NCBI GenBank assembly: GCA_017480565.1
Contig: JAFVAL010000060.1
Location: 1-50,701, forward strand
Direction of reading: 5' to 3'
Length of the DNA stretch: 50,701 nt
DNA from: Lachnospiraceae bacterium
GTDB taxonomy: Bacteria > Bacillota > Clostridia > Lachnospirales > Lachnospiraceae
Shown: positions 29,130 through 36,692 of the stretch, piece by piece
Layout of the letters: every line of letters starts with the position of its first letter
How positions within the stretch are numbered: position 1 is the stretch's first letter
Made by a program: the position numbers and the translations under genes
Notes under the pieces: model-generated
Database searches by the model: none
The model's input: the letters and a program-made list of their open reading frames with translations, nothing else
Told to the model about the DNA's origin: nothing

Positions 29130-29453
29130 GATTTTTAGTTGCGGCCAACTGTATTTAGGTATAATATATAATAAATCAAGGAACAAGTAAAGAAAATGCG
29201 GGTGAATTAAAATAAAAAGAATTTGGAAGGCGGAAGGAATCCGTGATTATTACAGGGAAAATGTTTGGATCATTTGCGAATGAATTTTCCTAAAATCACA
29301 GGCAAGAAGCCCAAAGTAAGGCAAATGTCTTTGCAAAAATCAACAAAGATTTGCAACGACAGTTTTCTCTGTTTTTGTTAGGTTGAAATCATCAATAAGA
29401 CCACGCGGCAGACGTGGCAGAAGGTTACAACCTAATAAGAGAGGAGAATAACT
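29130..29453 (+). other. Intergenic region / structured leader of the permease operon
   Basis: No gene is seen. A TATAAT-like element occurs near 29160. Two nested inverted repeats GCAAA/TTTGC and TTGCAAA/TTTGCAA lie around 29321-29356. TTAGGTTG (29378-29385) pairs with CAACCTAA (29428-29435), enclosing a CCACG/CGTGG hairpin (29401-29417), just before the GAGGAG ribosome site. The leader may fold to influence translation. Confidence 0.5.
29256..29270 (+). promoter_or_regulatory. Third copy of the 15-bp operator half-site
   Basis: GGAAAATGTTTGGAT, identical to 29115-29129 and in the same orientation, 141 bp away. Two far-apart sites fit the DNA looping seen with AraC-type regulators. Confidence 0.7.
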
Positions 29454-30749
29454 ATGACAACTCAGATGATCATTTGTCTGGTGATTTTTGCAATCACTTT
29501 GATCAGCTACATTTTGAACAAGATTCCGATGTGGCTTACCGCTATGATCTCCATGGCAGCGCTTTACTTTACCGGGTGTGTTGCCCAGGCGGATGCGCTG
29601 GCAGGCTTTTCCAACGTCAACACCATCCTGATGGCGACCATGTTTATCGTGGCAGCAGGATTTAGGCGCACCTCTTTGGTCGACAAGATGTGTTCCGGCA
29701 TCATGAAGCTGACCAAGGGAAGCTTCACACTTGCTTATTTTGGCTACATCGTGATTGCGGTTCTTTTGACCAACTTCATTGCAAGCCCGATGGTTGTTTA
29801 CGCGATCGTAAGCCCGCTGCTTGCAGCCCTGCTTGACAATAACGGCAAGAGCCGCAGCCAGTATATGTTCCCGATCATGGTTATCTGCGTTGCCTGCTGC
29901 GGCATTCTTCCGCTGCCGACCGCGATTCAGATGTCCGGACAGTTCACTGGATTTTTACAGACCTATGGATTTGAGAACATGACCTTCGCACCGACTACCT
30001 TCTTTAAGGGTGCATGGCCGATGTTAATCGTGGTTCCGCTCTGGGCACTCTTTATCGGACCGAAGTTTACCCCGAAGGAGCCTGTGGTTCCGATTGAAGC
30101 GCTGGCAAAGAGGAGTGCAGGCAAGGAAGAGAAGAAACTGAGCAAGTTTGTGGATACCGCAGGCATCATCATTTTCTTCGCAACCATCCTTTGCCTGATC
30201 TTCTCCGCACAGTTAAAGCTTCAGACCTGGGCAGTCGCTTTGGTTGGCAGCTTACTGATGGTACTGTTTGGCGTTGTAGATTCTAAGACCGCACTTCGTG
30301 ATATTCCTTGGGATATGCTGATGCTCTTTGTCGGTGCGCTTGCACTTGGCTCTGCGCTGACTAACACCGGTGCCGGCGATCTGATCGGACAGGCTTTGGC
30401 AAATGCAGTCGGCGGTACGCATAACAACTACGTCCTGGGTGCGCTGTTCTTTATCATTCCGTTCGTTTTGACACAGTTTATGTTAAACCGCAGCGTGTCT
30501 GCAGTCTTTGTCCCGATCTGCTTACTGACAAGTGCAGCTCTCGGCGCAAACCCGACAGGTTTGATCTTACTGGTCAATGCAGGTTCTCTGACTGCATTCT
30601 TAACGCCTATGGCAACCCCTGCGGTTCCGATGTGTATGGCTGACGGCGGCTATGATCTGAAGGCGATCTTAAAGAGCGGTTGGCTGATCACCTTGATTTT
30701 ACCTATCATCTACATTTTCTACACCATGAGCGTTCTGCCCGCATTCTGA
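29454..30749 (+). CDS. SLC13/DASS-like anion permease
   Basis: 431 residues, about 11-12 membrane helices, with the inverted-repeat layout of SLC13/ion-transporter-superfamily carriers: NTILMATMFIVAAGFRRTSL in the first half and DMLMLFVGALALGSALTNTG in the second, both resembling hairpin-forming regions; LTPMATPAVPMCMADGGYD is the typical second signature. Such carriers import carboxylates with Na+ or H+. As the first gene of the operon with a dehydratase and an esterase, it probably imports the carboxylated substrate. GAGGAG precedes the ATG by 7 nt. Confidence 0.8.
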   Translation: MTTQMIICLVIFAITLISYILNKIPMWLTAMISMAALYFTGCVAQADALAGFSNVNTILMATMFIVAAGFRRTSLVDKMCSGIMKLTKGSFTLAYFGYIVIAVLLTNFIASPMVVYAIVSPLLAALLDNNGKSRSQYMFPIMVICVACCGILPLPTAIQMSGQFTGFLQTYGFENMTFAPTTFFKGAWPMLIVVPLWALFIGPKFTPKEPVVPIEALAKRSAGKEEKKLSKFVDTAGIIIFFATILCLIFSAQLKLQTWAVALVGSLLMVLFGVVDSKTALRDIPWDMLMLFVGALALGSALTNTGAGDLIGQALANAVGGTHNNYVLGALFFIIPFVLTQFMLNRSVSAVFVPICLLTSAALGANPTGLILLVNAGSLTAFLTPMATPAVPMCMADGGYDLKAILKSGWLITLILPIIYIFYTMSVLPAF

Positions 30750-30763
30750 TGAGCAGATCATCG

Positions 30764-30796
30764 GCGCAGCGCTGGAACTCCGGTGCTGCGCTTTTT
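30764..30796 (+). terminator. Internal terminator between permease and dehydratase
   Basis: GCGCAGC (30764-30770) / GCTGCGC (30785-30791) followed by TTTTT, then AGGAGG of the next gene. It would lower expression of downstream genes unless read through. Confidence 0.8.
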
Positions 30797-30828
30797 GCAA
30801 ATAAGAGAGTATTTAGGAGGATATGCAA

Positions 30829-31977
30829 ATGAAAATTACAGATGTGAAGTTGGTTTTCGCAAAGCATTACCTGTTTGTCCATGTCTATACGGATGCCGGA
30901 ATCGTGGGTCTCGGAGAAGCCGGCAACTGGGGATTTTTAAGCTCCACGGCGGATGCGATCCGCAAGTTCACGCCCTACCTGATCGGAAAAGATCCGTTCC
31001 GTGCAGAAGATATCTCACAAAACCTGTACAGAGCGGTTTATTTCAGAGGTTCCGTTATCATGAGCGCAATCTCTGCGATCGATATTGCTCTCTGGGATAT
31101 CAAAGGCAAAGCGCTTGGGGTTCCGGTCTATCAGCTGCTTGGCGGAAAGACCAGAGAAAAGGTGCGTGCTTACGCATCTGTCATGACAAAGCCAGGCTCT
31201 CCCGCAGAGATGGCCGAGGAGTATAAGAAGCTGCAGGATCTGGGCTTTAACGCTGCGAAAGTTTTCGTCAACGGAAAGCAAAAGAGTGACAACAACGGGT
31301 TCGATGAGTTCTATTCTGGCAGAATCGAGGACGAGCTTGAGAAAGTTCGCGTGGTACGTGAGGCCGTTGGACCGCATTTTGACCTGATTTTAGAGGCGCA
31401 CCGCGGCATGACGCCCCCGGAAGCAATTACATTTGGAAATGAAGTCGCCAAATATCGTCCGATGGTGTTGGAAGATCCGGTCACGCCAGACAATATTGAC
31501 ACGATGGCATGGGTCGCGTCCAAGATTCCGGTACCGATTTCTACCGGAGAACGCTACACAAATATCCGCGAGTATGAGATGTTAATGCAGCGCCACGCCG
31601 CACAGTATGTACGGCCTGATGTCTGCGCCGTCGGCGGCATTACCGCGTCCATGAAGGTTGCTGCGATCGCAGAGGCCAATGATGTTCTCTTAATTCCACA
31701 CAATCCGCTTGGCCCGGTCTCGACGGCTGCTTGTCTGCAGATCTGCGCGGCAATTCCAAATCTAGGCATTCAGGAGCTTCCGACGTTCTGCTTAAATGGT
31801 GCGGAAGATGCGATGGTCGAAGAGCCGATTCGGTTCGAAGATGGCTTCCTTGTCATTCCGGAAGCACCTGGTATTGGCGTAGAACTGAGCGAAAATGCCT
31901 CGGAGCTCTATCCTGCCAAGGAGAGAGGGAGCAACGATGCGTTCCGCTACTTTGACGGATCCGTGAAAGATTGGTAA
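30829..31977 (+). CDS. Enolase-superfamily sugar-acid dehydratase (mandelate racemase / DgoD-like)
   Basis: 382 residues. The N-terminal capping domain begins MKITDVKLVF. The barrel has the metal-ligand segments LILEAHRGM, MVLEDPVTPDN and STGERYTN, and the C-terminal HNPLGPVSTAA holds the His expected in D-galactonate-dehydratase-like enzymes. Members remove water from aldonic acids to give 2-keto-3-deoxy acids using Mg2+. The first metal ligand is Glu (LEAH) where many members have Asp. ATG 30829 is better spaced from AGGAGG than ATG 30823. The exact sugar acid is unknown. Confidence 0.85.
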   Translation: MKITDVKLVFAKHYLFVHVYTDAGIVGLGEAGNWGFLSSTADAIRKFTPYLIGKDPFRAEDISQNLYRAVYFRGSVIMSAISAIDIALWDIKGKALGVPVYQLLGGKTREKVRAYASVMTKPGSPAEMAEEYKKLQDLGFNAAKVFVNGKQKSDNNGFDEFYSGRIEDELEKVRVVREAVGPHFDLILEAHRGMTPPEAITFGNEVAKYRPMVLEDPVTPDNIDTMAWVASKIPVPISTGERYTNIREYEMLMQRHAAQYVRPDVCAVGGITASMKVAAIAEANDVLLIPHNPLGPVSTAACLQICAAIPNLGIQELPTFCLNGAEDAMVEEPIRFEDGFLVIPEAPGIGVELSENASELYPAKERGSNDAFRYFDGSVKDW

Positions 31978-31990
31978 AAGGTAGTCTGAC

Positions 31991-32914
31991 ATGAATAGAG
32001 ATGAGTTTATCAGACAGGCAGAAACGCTAAATGAAGCGGAGCTGCTTGCTATCGCCGAAGAGTCCCGGGTGCGGTCCGGCAGCCGGATTCCGCCGGAGGT
32101 AGCAGCTAAGTTCCGCAGCCTGGACGATGTCACGGAGGCGCACGAATTATTTGTGGAGACGGCCTGGGGCAAGACACATGTCTTTATGATTCGCAATGCA
32201 GGTGTGCAAGAAGATCTGCAGCCCGTCATCGTCAATGTCCATGGCGGCGGATGGTGCCTGCCACACACAGAGAGAGACATCTACTTTTGCAGAAGACTTG
32301 CGCGGCGCACCGGGTGTCTGGTGGTGGACGTGGATTATGTGCTTGCACCTGAGCACCCATACCCTGCGGCGATTGAAGAGATTGAGGCGCTTTTGGATCA
32401 TTTGCCCACACTTCTTAAGGAGTGGGGCGGAGATCCCAACCGCGTAATTTTGTGTGGACAAAGCGCAGGAGGCAATCTTGTTGGTGCGGTCACGCAGAGA
32501 AAACGCTTGCCAAAAGAGTTGGGGATTCTCAAACAGATCCTCTGCTATCTGCCGACGGACAATTATACCAACCGGTTTGGCAATGCAGAACTATCTCCGC
32601 GGGATGAATCCACAGAATATTACGGATTCTTCTATAACCGCGTGTTTGAAGAGAGGAAGAATTCGGACGTCTCCCTGGTGTTTGCAAATGAGGAAGACGT
32701 AAAAGATCTTCCTGAGACCGACATCATCACCGCGGGACTGGACAATCTGATGCCGGAAGCAAAGCAATACGAGGAGATTTTAAGAAAAGCCGGTGTTCCT
32801 GGCATCTATCATTGCTTTTCACAGAGTCGCCACGGCTTCCTGGTCAACCTTTATGATGAGTGGCTGGAGGGCGAAAATCTTTTGACCGATTTGATTCAAA
32901 ATGTGATACAATAA
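31991..32914 (+). CDS. HSL-family alpha/beta hydrolase (esterase/lactonase)
   Basis: 307 residues. Oxyanion motif HGGGW at residues 84-88, nucleophile elbow GQSAG with Ser158, the acid in TAGLDNLMP and the catalytic His in SRHGF near residue 280. This is the hormone-sensitive-lipase branch. Its place 13 nt after the dehydratase suggests that it hydrolyses an ester or lactone of the transported compound, for example an acylated sugar acid; this is inference. No signal peptide is seen, so it acts in the cytoplasm. Confidence 0.85.
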   Translation: MNRDEFIRQAETLNEAELLAIAEESRVRSGSRIPPEVAAKFRSLDDVTEAHELFVETAWGKTHVFMIRNAGVQEDLQPVIVNVHGGGWCLPHTERDIYFCRRLARRTGCLVVDVDYVLAPEHPYPAAIEEIEALLDHLPTLLKEWGGDPNRVILCGQSAGGNLVGAVTQRKRLPKELGILKQILCYLPTDNYTNRFGNAELSPRDESTEYYGFFYNRVFEERKNSDVSLVFANEEDVKDLPETDIITAGLDNLMPEAKQYEEILRKAGVPGIYHCFSQSRHGFLVNLYDEWLEGENLLTDLIQNVIQ

Positions 32915-32921
32915 CAGAAAG

Positions 32922-32954
32922 CTCCCGGCGTCTTCTACGAGGAAGAGCCGGGAG
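32922..32954 (+). terminator. Hairpin between esterase and DUF554 gene
   Basis: CTCCCGGC (32922-32929) / GCCGGGAG (32947-32954). There is only TTATG after the stem, so it may be a weak terminator or a stabilising hairpin. Confidence 0.5.
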
Positions 32955-32979
32955 TTATGTGAGTGAAAGGAGTCATCAT

Positions 32980-33681
32980 ATGCCGACAGGTATCATCATC
33001 AATGTTGCGAGCGTTGTGCTTGGCGGGCTGCTTGGCAGTCTCATCGGGAATCATTTATCAGACAGATTGAAGCGGGAGATGACCACGGTCTTTGGTGTGT
33101 GCGCGATGGCGATGGGCATTTCTTCCATCGTGCTCATGAAGAACATGCCAGCGGTCATTTTCGCAATCATCATCGGGACCCTCATCGGAACGCTTATAAA
33201 CCTCGACGGACTCATCAAAAAAGGAACCGGAAAGCTGCTAAATGGCTTGCATATGGGCGGATCAATCGACGAGCAGCTCATGGTAACCGCGATGGTGCTC
33301 TTCTGCGCGAGCGGAACGGGGATCTACGGCTCTATGACCTCCGGCATGACTGGCGACCACAGTATCCTGATTGCGAAATCGGTGCTCGACTTCTTCACTG
33401 CGATGATCTTTGCCTGTCAGCTGAAGAAAGCAACGATGCTCATCGGCATCCCGCAGGCAGTGATCATGCTGCTTTTATTCTTCGGCGCGAAACTCATTTT
33501 ACCACTCACTACGGATGTGATGATCGCAGACTTTAAGGCGTGCGGAGGGATCGTTCTCCTTGCGACCGGATTTACCATCATGAAGGTCAAAGAGATCCCG
33601 GTAGCGAACATGATCCTCTCGATGGTACTCGTGATGCCGGTAAGCGCATTGTGGGTCAATGTGATCGCACCGCTTTTGTAA
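32980..33681 (+). CDS. DUF554 family membrane protein
   Basis: 233 residues, about seven membrane helices. It starts MPTGIIINVASVVLGGLLGSLIG, the typical DUF554 beginning, and includes CASGTGIYGSMTSGMTGD, a conserved region of the family. The function is unknown; family members are proposed transporters. ATG 32980 has GAAAGGAG 8 nt upstream; the frame is open further upstream but without a good start. Confidence 0.8.
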   Translation: MPTGIIINVASVVLGGLLGSLIGNHLSDRLKREMTTVFGVCAMAMGISSIVLMKNMPAVIFAIIIGTLIGTLINLDGLIKKGTGKLLNGLHMGGSIDEQLMVTAMVLFCASGTGIYGSMTSGMTGDHSILIAKSVLDFFTAMIFACQLKKATMLIGIPQAVIMLLLFFGAKLILPLTTDVMIADFKACGGIVLLATGFTIMKVKEIPVANMILSMVLVMPVSALWVNVIAPLL

Positions 33682-33719
33682 CTTGCTGGTGTAATAGAAA
33701 CGTTCAGAAAACATAAACC

Positions 33720-33748
33720 TTGACAAAGCGAAGATGCTTTGCTACAAT
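33720..33748 (+). promoter_or_regulatory. tRNA-Ser promoter
   Basis: TTGACA (33720-33725), 17-bp spacer, TACAAT (33743-33748), about 70 nt before the tRNA. Confidence 0.85.
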
Positions 33749-33818
33749 CATATTTGCATTTGCGGAAGCGCAAGTGTAACTGAATAAGTGCAGTGAAGTC
33801 TGCAAAGAATTCAGAAGA

Positions 33819-33907
33819 GGAGAAATACTCAAGTGGCTGAAGAGGCGCCCCTGCTAAGGGTGTAGGTCGTTAGACGCGGCGCGAGGGTTCAAATCCCTCT
33901 TTCTCCG
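33819..33907 (+). tRNA. tRNA-Ser (anticodon GCU)
   Basis: Acceptor GGAGAAA (33819-33825) pairs perfectly with TTTCTCC (33900-33906). The anticodon loop contains GCT, a long class II variable arm follows, and the T arm GAGGG-TTCAAAT-CCCTC is intact. No CCA is encoded (the next bases are CGA). Length 89 nt, normal for serine. Confidence 0.96.
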
Positions 33908-33929
33908 CGATATTCGCGATAAACGAGGC

Positions 33930-33989
33930 GAAAGACAAAAGAAAAACAGTCCTGTGCTTGCACAAGGGACTGTTTTTCTTTTGTCTTTC
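33930..33989. terminator. 60-bp near-perfect palindrome (bidirectional terminator)
   Basis: A 23-bp perfect stem (33930-33952 with 33967-33989) encloses a TGTGC/GCACA inner hairpin. The arms contain T-runs on both strands (CTGTTTTTCTTTTG). It lies 23 nt after tRNA-Ser and most likely terminates it. Confidence 0.85.
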
Positions 33990-33996
33990 AGGGCGA

Positions 33997-34228
33997 GCAA
34001 CGCGAGCCGGACGGACATGCGTAGCATGAACGGCGGCCTCGGCTTGCATGAAACCTGTCTTTTTCGTTTGTTCTCTTATGGCGAACAACGCGAGTCGGAC
34101 GTTTTGCGAAGCAAAACGGCGACCTCACGTTGTTCGGGCTCTCTTATCGCGGAGAGTGCCAGACAAAGTTAAAGCGTACAAAGCAACGCGACCCGGACGG
34201 ACATGCGTAGCATGAACGGCGGCCTCGG
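33997..34228. repeat. Three REP-like stem-loop repeats
   Basis: Copy 1 (33997-34042) and copy 3 (34183-34228) are nearly identical 46-mers with an inner CATGC-GTA-GCATG hairpin. Copy 2 (34082-34136) has the same outer frame (CAACGCGAG.CGGACG ... CGGCG.CCTC) but a different inner hairpin, CGTTTTGC-GAA-GCAAAACG, and a longer perfect outer stem CGAACAACG/CGTTGTTCG. No ORF here is credible. Confidence 0.75.
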
Positions 34229-34539
34229 ACAAATCTTACTTTTTGGGGCCTTGCAACCTTTTCGACTTTTTTAATTCATAAGTTTGCTTTTTTTCCGTCT
34301 GTTTTTTTGAGCGTGCCAACCAAAACAATTCTTTTTTCCAAAAGGTTGGCAAATCTTGTGAAACTCGTCTTCTAACAAGCTTATTTTGCAAACCTTTTCG
34401 TCATTTATCTCAAAGAAGTTGGCATCGCAACGAGATTTGTCTGTCTCAATGGGGGACATAAGGCAAACCATGTGGCCAACGCGGCCAACGCAAAACGCAC
34501 GCACAAGAGTGTCTCGGAAAAAAGTCTACTCCTGCAAAC
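34229..34539. other. Gene-free T-rich region with short repeats
   Basis: No gene is supported. It contains T-runs, an inverted repeat GCCAACC (34315-34321) / GGTTGGC (34344-34350), two variants of TTGCAA(A)CCTTTTCG (near 34252 and 34389), and a direct GGCCAACGC duplication near 34473-34490. It may be decayed sequence. Confidence 0.4.
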
Positions 34540-34568
34540 TTGTGATTTCATTTTTCTCATGATAAAAT
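34540..34568 (+). promoter_or_regulatory. MATE gene promoter
   Basis: TTGTGA (34540-34545), 17-bp spacer, TAAAAT (34563-34568), 37 nt before the start codon. Confidence 0.6.
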
Positions 34569-34605
34569 TGTCCATGCAATCAAAATTAAGGGGAGTGAAT
34601 GCCTT

Positions 34606-36021
34606 ATGGCGTCAAAATCACAATCTGACAAAATAGAATTATTTGCGCGCACGCCGGTTAAGAAAGCGCTTCTTACCATGGCGGTTCCGACGATCATCAG
34701 TCAGCTGGTGAACTTAATCTACAATATGGTGGATGCCTTTTTCATCGGGCGGACCGGCAATTCTTACATGATTGCTGCGACGACGGTGACGTTAACTCTG
34801 GTGATGATGAATGTCGCGCTCTCGAACTTGTTCGGCATCGGTGGGGGTAGCCTCATGGCGCGTCTGATGGGTGCGGGAGATGTCAAAGAAGCAAGGCGCG
34901 TCAGCTCGTTTTCGGTGTTCGGAGCGATTGGAATTGCAATTGTCTATGCTGCGCTGGTCGGGCTTTTTACGGATCCGCTGCTGACCTTTTTGGGTGCTTC
35001 TGCACAGACGATCGGCTTTGCGAGAAGCTACACGCAGATCGTCATCGTGCTTGGCTGTCTGCCGTCAGTTCTTTCCCTGGCGCTGGCGCATCTGCTGCGC
35101 AACGCGGGCTATTCGACGCAGGCGAGCATCGGCCTTTCGGGCGGCGGCATCTTAAATGTCTTCCTGGATCCGCTTTTCATGTTTGTCTTGTTGCCAGCGG
35201 GCATGGAAGTGACTGGTGCGGCGATCGCGACTGCGCTTTCCAACCTGATCGCCTGCATTTACCTGCTGATCACGTACGCGAAGGTCGGCAAGGACAGTGC
35301 ACTGAGTCTTTCCCCAGCGGATGCGAGGAAGATTCAAAAAGGCAGTATTGGCAAGCTTTTTGCGGTGGGTATCCCTTCGGCACTGTTAACAGGTCTTTTC
35401 GATCTGGCAAATGTGTGCGTCAACATCATTGCATCCTCGCACAACGATCTTGTCCTTGCGGGGATGGGCATTGTTATGAAGGTGGAGCGTATTCCCAACG
35501 CGGTCAACATAGGTATCTGTCAAGGAATGCTCCCAATCGTTGCGTTTAACTATTCTGCGCGCAACCACGAGCGCATGCGCGAGACAATTCGCACCGGCCG
35601 GACCTTTGGCCTGATTGTCTCTGCGATATCGATTGTGCTGTTGGAAGTCTTCGCAGATCCGGTCTCAAGGGTCTTTTTAAGCACCTCCAAGGGGGATGCC
35701 TCGCTTGCCTTACAGACGATCGCCTACGCCGCGACATTCCTGCGCATTCGCTGCATCGCCTCACCGGTACAATTGATCAATTATCATACCTCTTACTGCA
35801 TGCAGGCGATGGGGCAGGGAAAAGCAACCATGCTGCATGCATTCGTGAGAGAACTCATTTTCTATATTCCGTTTATGTTCTTGCTGGATCATTTCTTTGG
35901 AGAAATTGGTCTGGCCTCTGCACTTCCAGTCGGAGAAGCGTGCGGCGCGGTATTTGCCCTGCTGCTTTTGCGGCATGTGCTGAAAAAGACATCGAAAGAA
36001 TCACAAGAGAAGAATGGATAA
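34606..36021 (+). CDS. MATE-family efflux transporter
   Basis: 471 residues, 12 membrane helices in two homologous halves. The N-terminus KALLTMAVPTIISQLVNLIYNMVDAFFIGR is the typical MATE opening, and FGIGGGSLMARLMGAG and SHNDLVLAGMGIVMKV are conserved regions. It is a Na+ or H+-driven exporter of cationic compounds, closest in style to MepA-type proteins. A GGGGAG site lies 11 nt before the ATG. A hairpin follows the stop. Confidence 0.88.
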   Translation: MASKSQSDKIELFARTPVKKALLTMAVPTIISQLVNLIYNMVDAFFIGRTGNSYMIAATTVTLTLVMMNVALSNLFGIGGGSLMARLMGAGDVKEARRVSSFSVFGAIGIAIVYAALVGLFTDPLLTFLGASAQTIGFARSYTQIVIVLGCLPSVLSLALAHLLRNAGYSTQASIGLSGGGILNVFLDPLFMFVLLPAGMEVTGAAIATALSNLIACIYLLITYAKVGKDSALSLSPADARKIQKGSIGKLFAVGIPSALLTGLFDLANVCVNIIASSHNDLVLAGMGIVMKVERIPNAVNIGICQGMLPIVAFNYSARNHERMRETIRTGRTFGLIVSAISIVLLEVFADPVSRVFLSTSKGDASLALQTIAYAATFLRIRCIASPVQLINYHTSYCMQAMGQGKATMLHAFVRELIFYIPFMFLLDHFFGEIGLASALPVGEACGAVFALLLLRHVLKKTSKESQEKNG

Positions 36022-36029
36022 ACAGAGCG

Positions 36030-36060
36030 GGCCGGATAAAATCATGATCCGGCCTATTCT
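36030..36060 (+). terminator. Terminator after MATE gene
   Basis: GGCCGGAT (36030-36037) / ATCCGGCC (36047-36054), then TATTCT. It overlaps the stop of the convergent Nudix gene. Confidence 0.65.
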
Positions 36061-36521
36061 CTGCCATGTTGCGTTTCTATATACTTGGCTATTACAGGGT
36101 GAGTCGGCGGAGAGATCTTAGAAAGATCGATTTCATCAAGCGTAAAGAAGCGCAGTTCTTCCATTTCTCCGTCAAGGGGATGTGGTTGCCCGTGCCACCG
36201 CCTGCACAGATAAACGATCTCAACATTGGAAACCTCATCTCCGTTGGGATAAATGTAGTGCGTTTCTGGCCCTGAATTCACATAAAAGAATTCAAGTTCA
36301 TCGGCGATCAATCCCATTTCCTCTTGCAATTCTCGCTTTGCGCATTCTTCTACATACTCATCGATCTCCACAGCGCCGCCAGAGTATCCCCAATAATGGT
36401 TGTCTGAGCGTTTGCCCAAAAGAATCCGGCCAGATTCATCTACGCAGATAATACTTGCTGCGCACTGTATGAGCGTTCGATGGCCAACGATTTTTCTCAG
36501 TTCCGATATATAACCAGTCAT
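36054..36521 (-). CDS. Nudix hydrolase
   Basis: 155 residues with a complete Nudix box, G-x5-E-x7-REL-x2-EE-x-G, in GAVEIDEYVEECAKREL and QEEMGL. It hydrolyses nucleoside diphosphate-linked compounds using a divalent cation; the substrate is unknown. It is monocistronic with its own promoter at 36544-36572 and convergent with the MATE gene. Confidence 0.85.
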   Translation of the reverse strand: MTGYISELRKIVGHRTLIQCAASIICVDESGRILLGKRSDNHYWGYSGGAVEIDEYVEECAKRELQEEMGLIADELEFFYVNSGPETHYIYPNGDEVSNVEIVYLCRRWHGQPHPLDGEMEELRFFTLDEIDLSKISPPTHPVIAKYIETQHGRE

Positions 36522-36543
36522 ACGTATCTCCTTTCGCTGATTC

Positions 36544-36572
36544 AGTGTATCATAGGCGGATGCATCTCACAA
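36544..36572 (-). promoter_or_regulatory. Nudix gene promoter
   Basis: Minus-strand -35 TTGTGA (36572-36567), 17-bp spacer, -10 TACACT (36549-36544). Confidence 0.55.
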
Positions 36573-36659
36573 TTATAATCTTACGATTCTAAACAAATTG
36601 TCTTAGGAACCCCAGCGCTGACAAGATATGCAAGAGTGATCATTCGCGTATAAAAGAAA

Positions 36660-36685
36660 GGTGTGTTGACGGTTGCCAACACACC
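36660..36685. terminator. Terminator after the GH106-like gene
   Basis: A perfect 9-bp stem GGTGTGTTG / CAACACACC. It is followed by TTTCTTTT on the minus strand and by TCTTTTCTT on the plus strand, so it could work both ways. Confidence 0.8.
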
Positions 36686-36692
36686 TCTTTTC

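Noticed and set aside
33870-34088. 72-residue ORF ending EKEGFEPSRRV on the minus strand
   Set aside because: Classical false ORF made by the reverse complement of tRNA-Ser plus the terminator hairpin and repeats.
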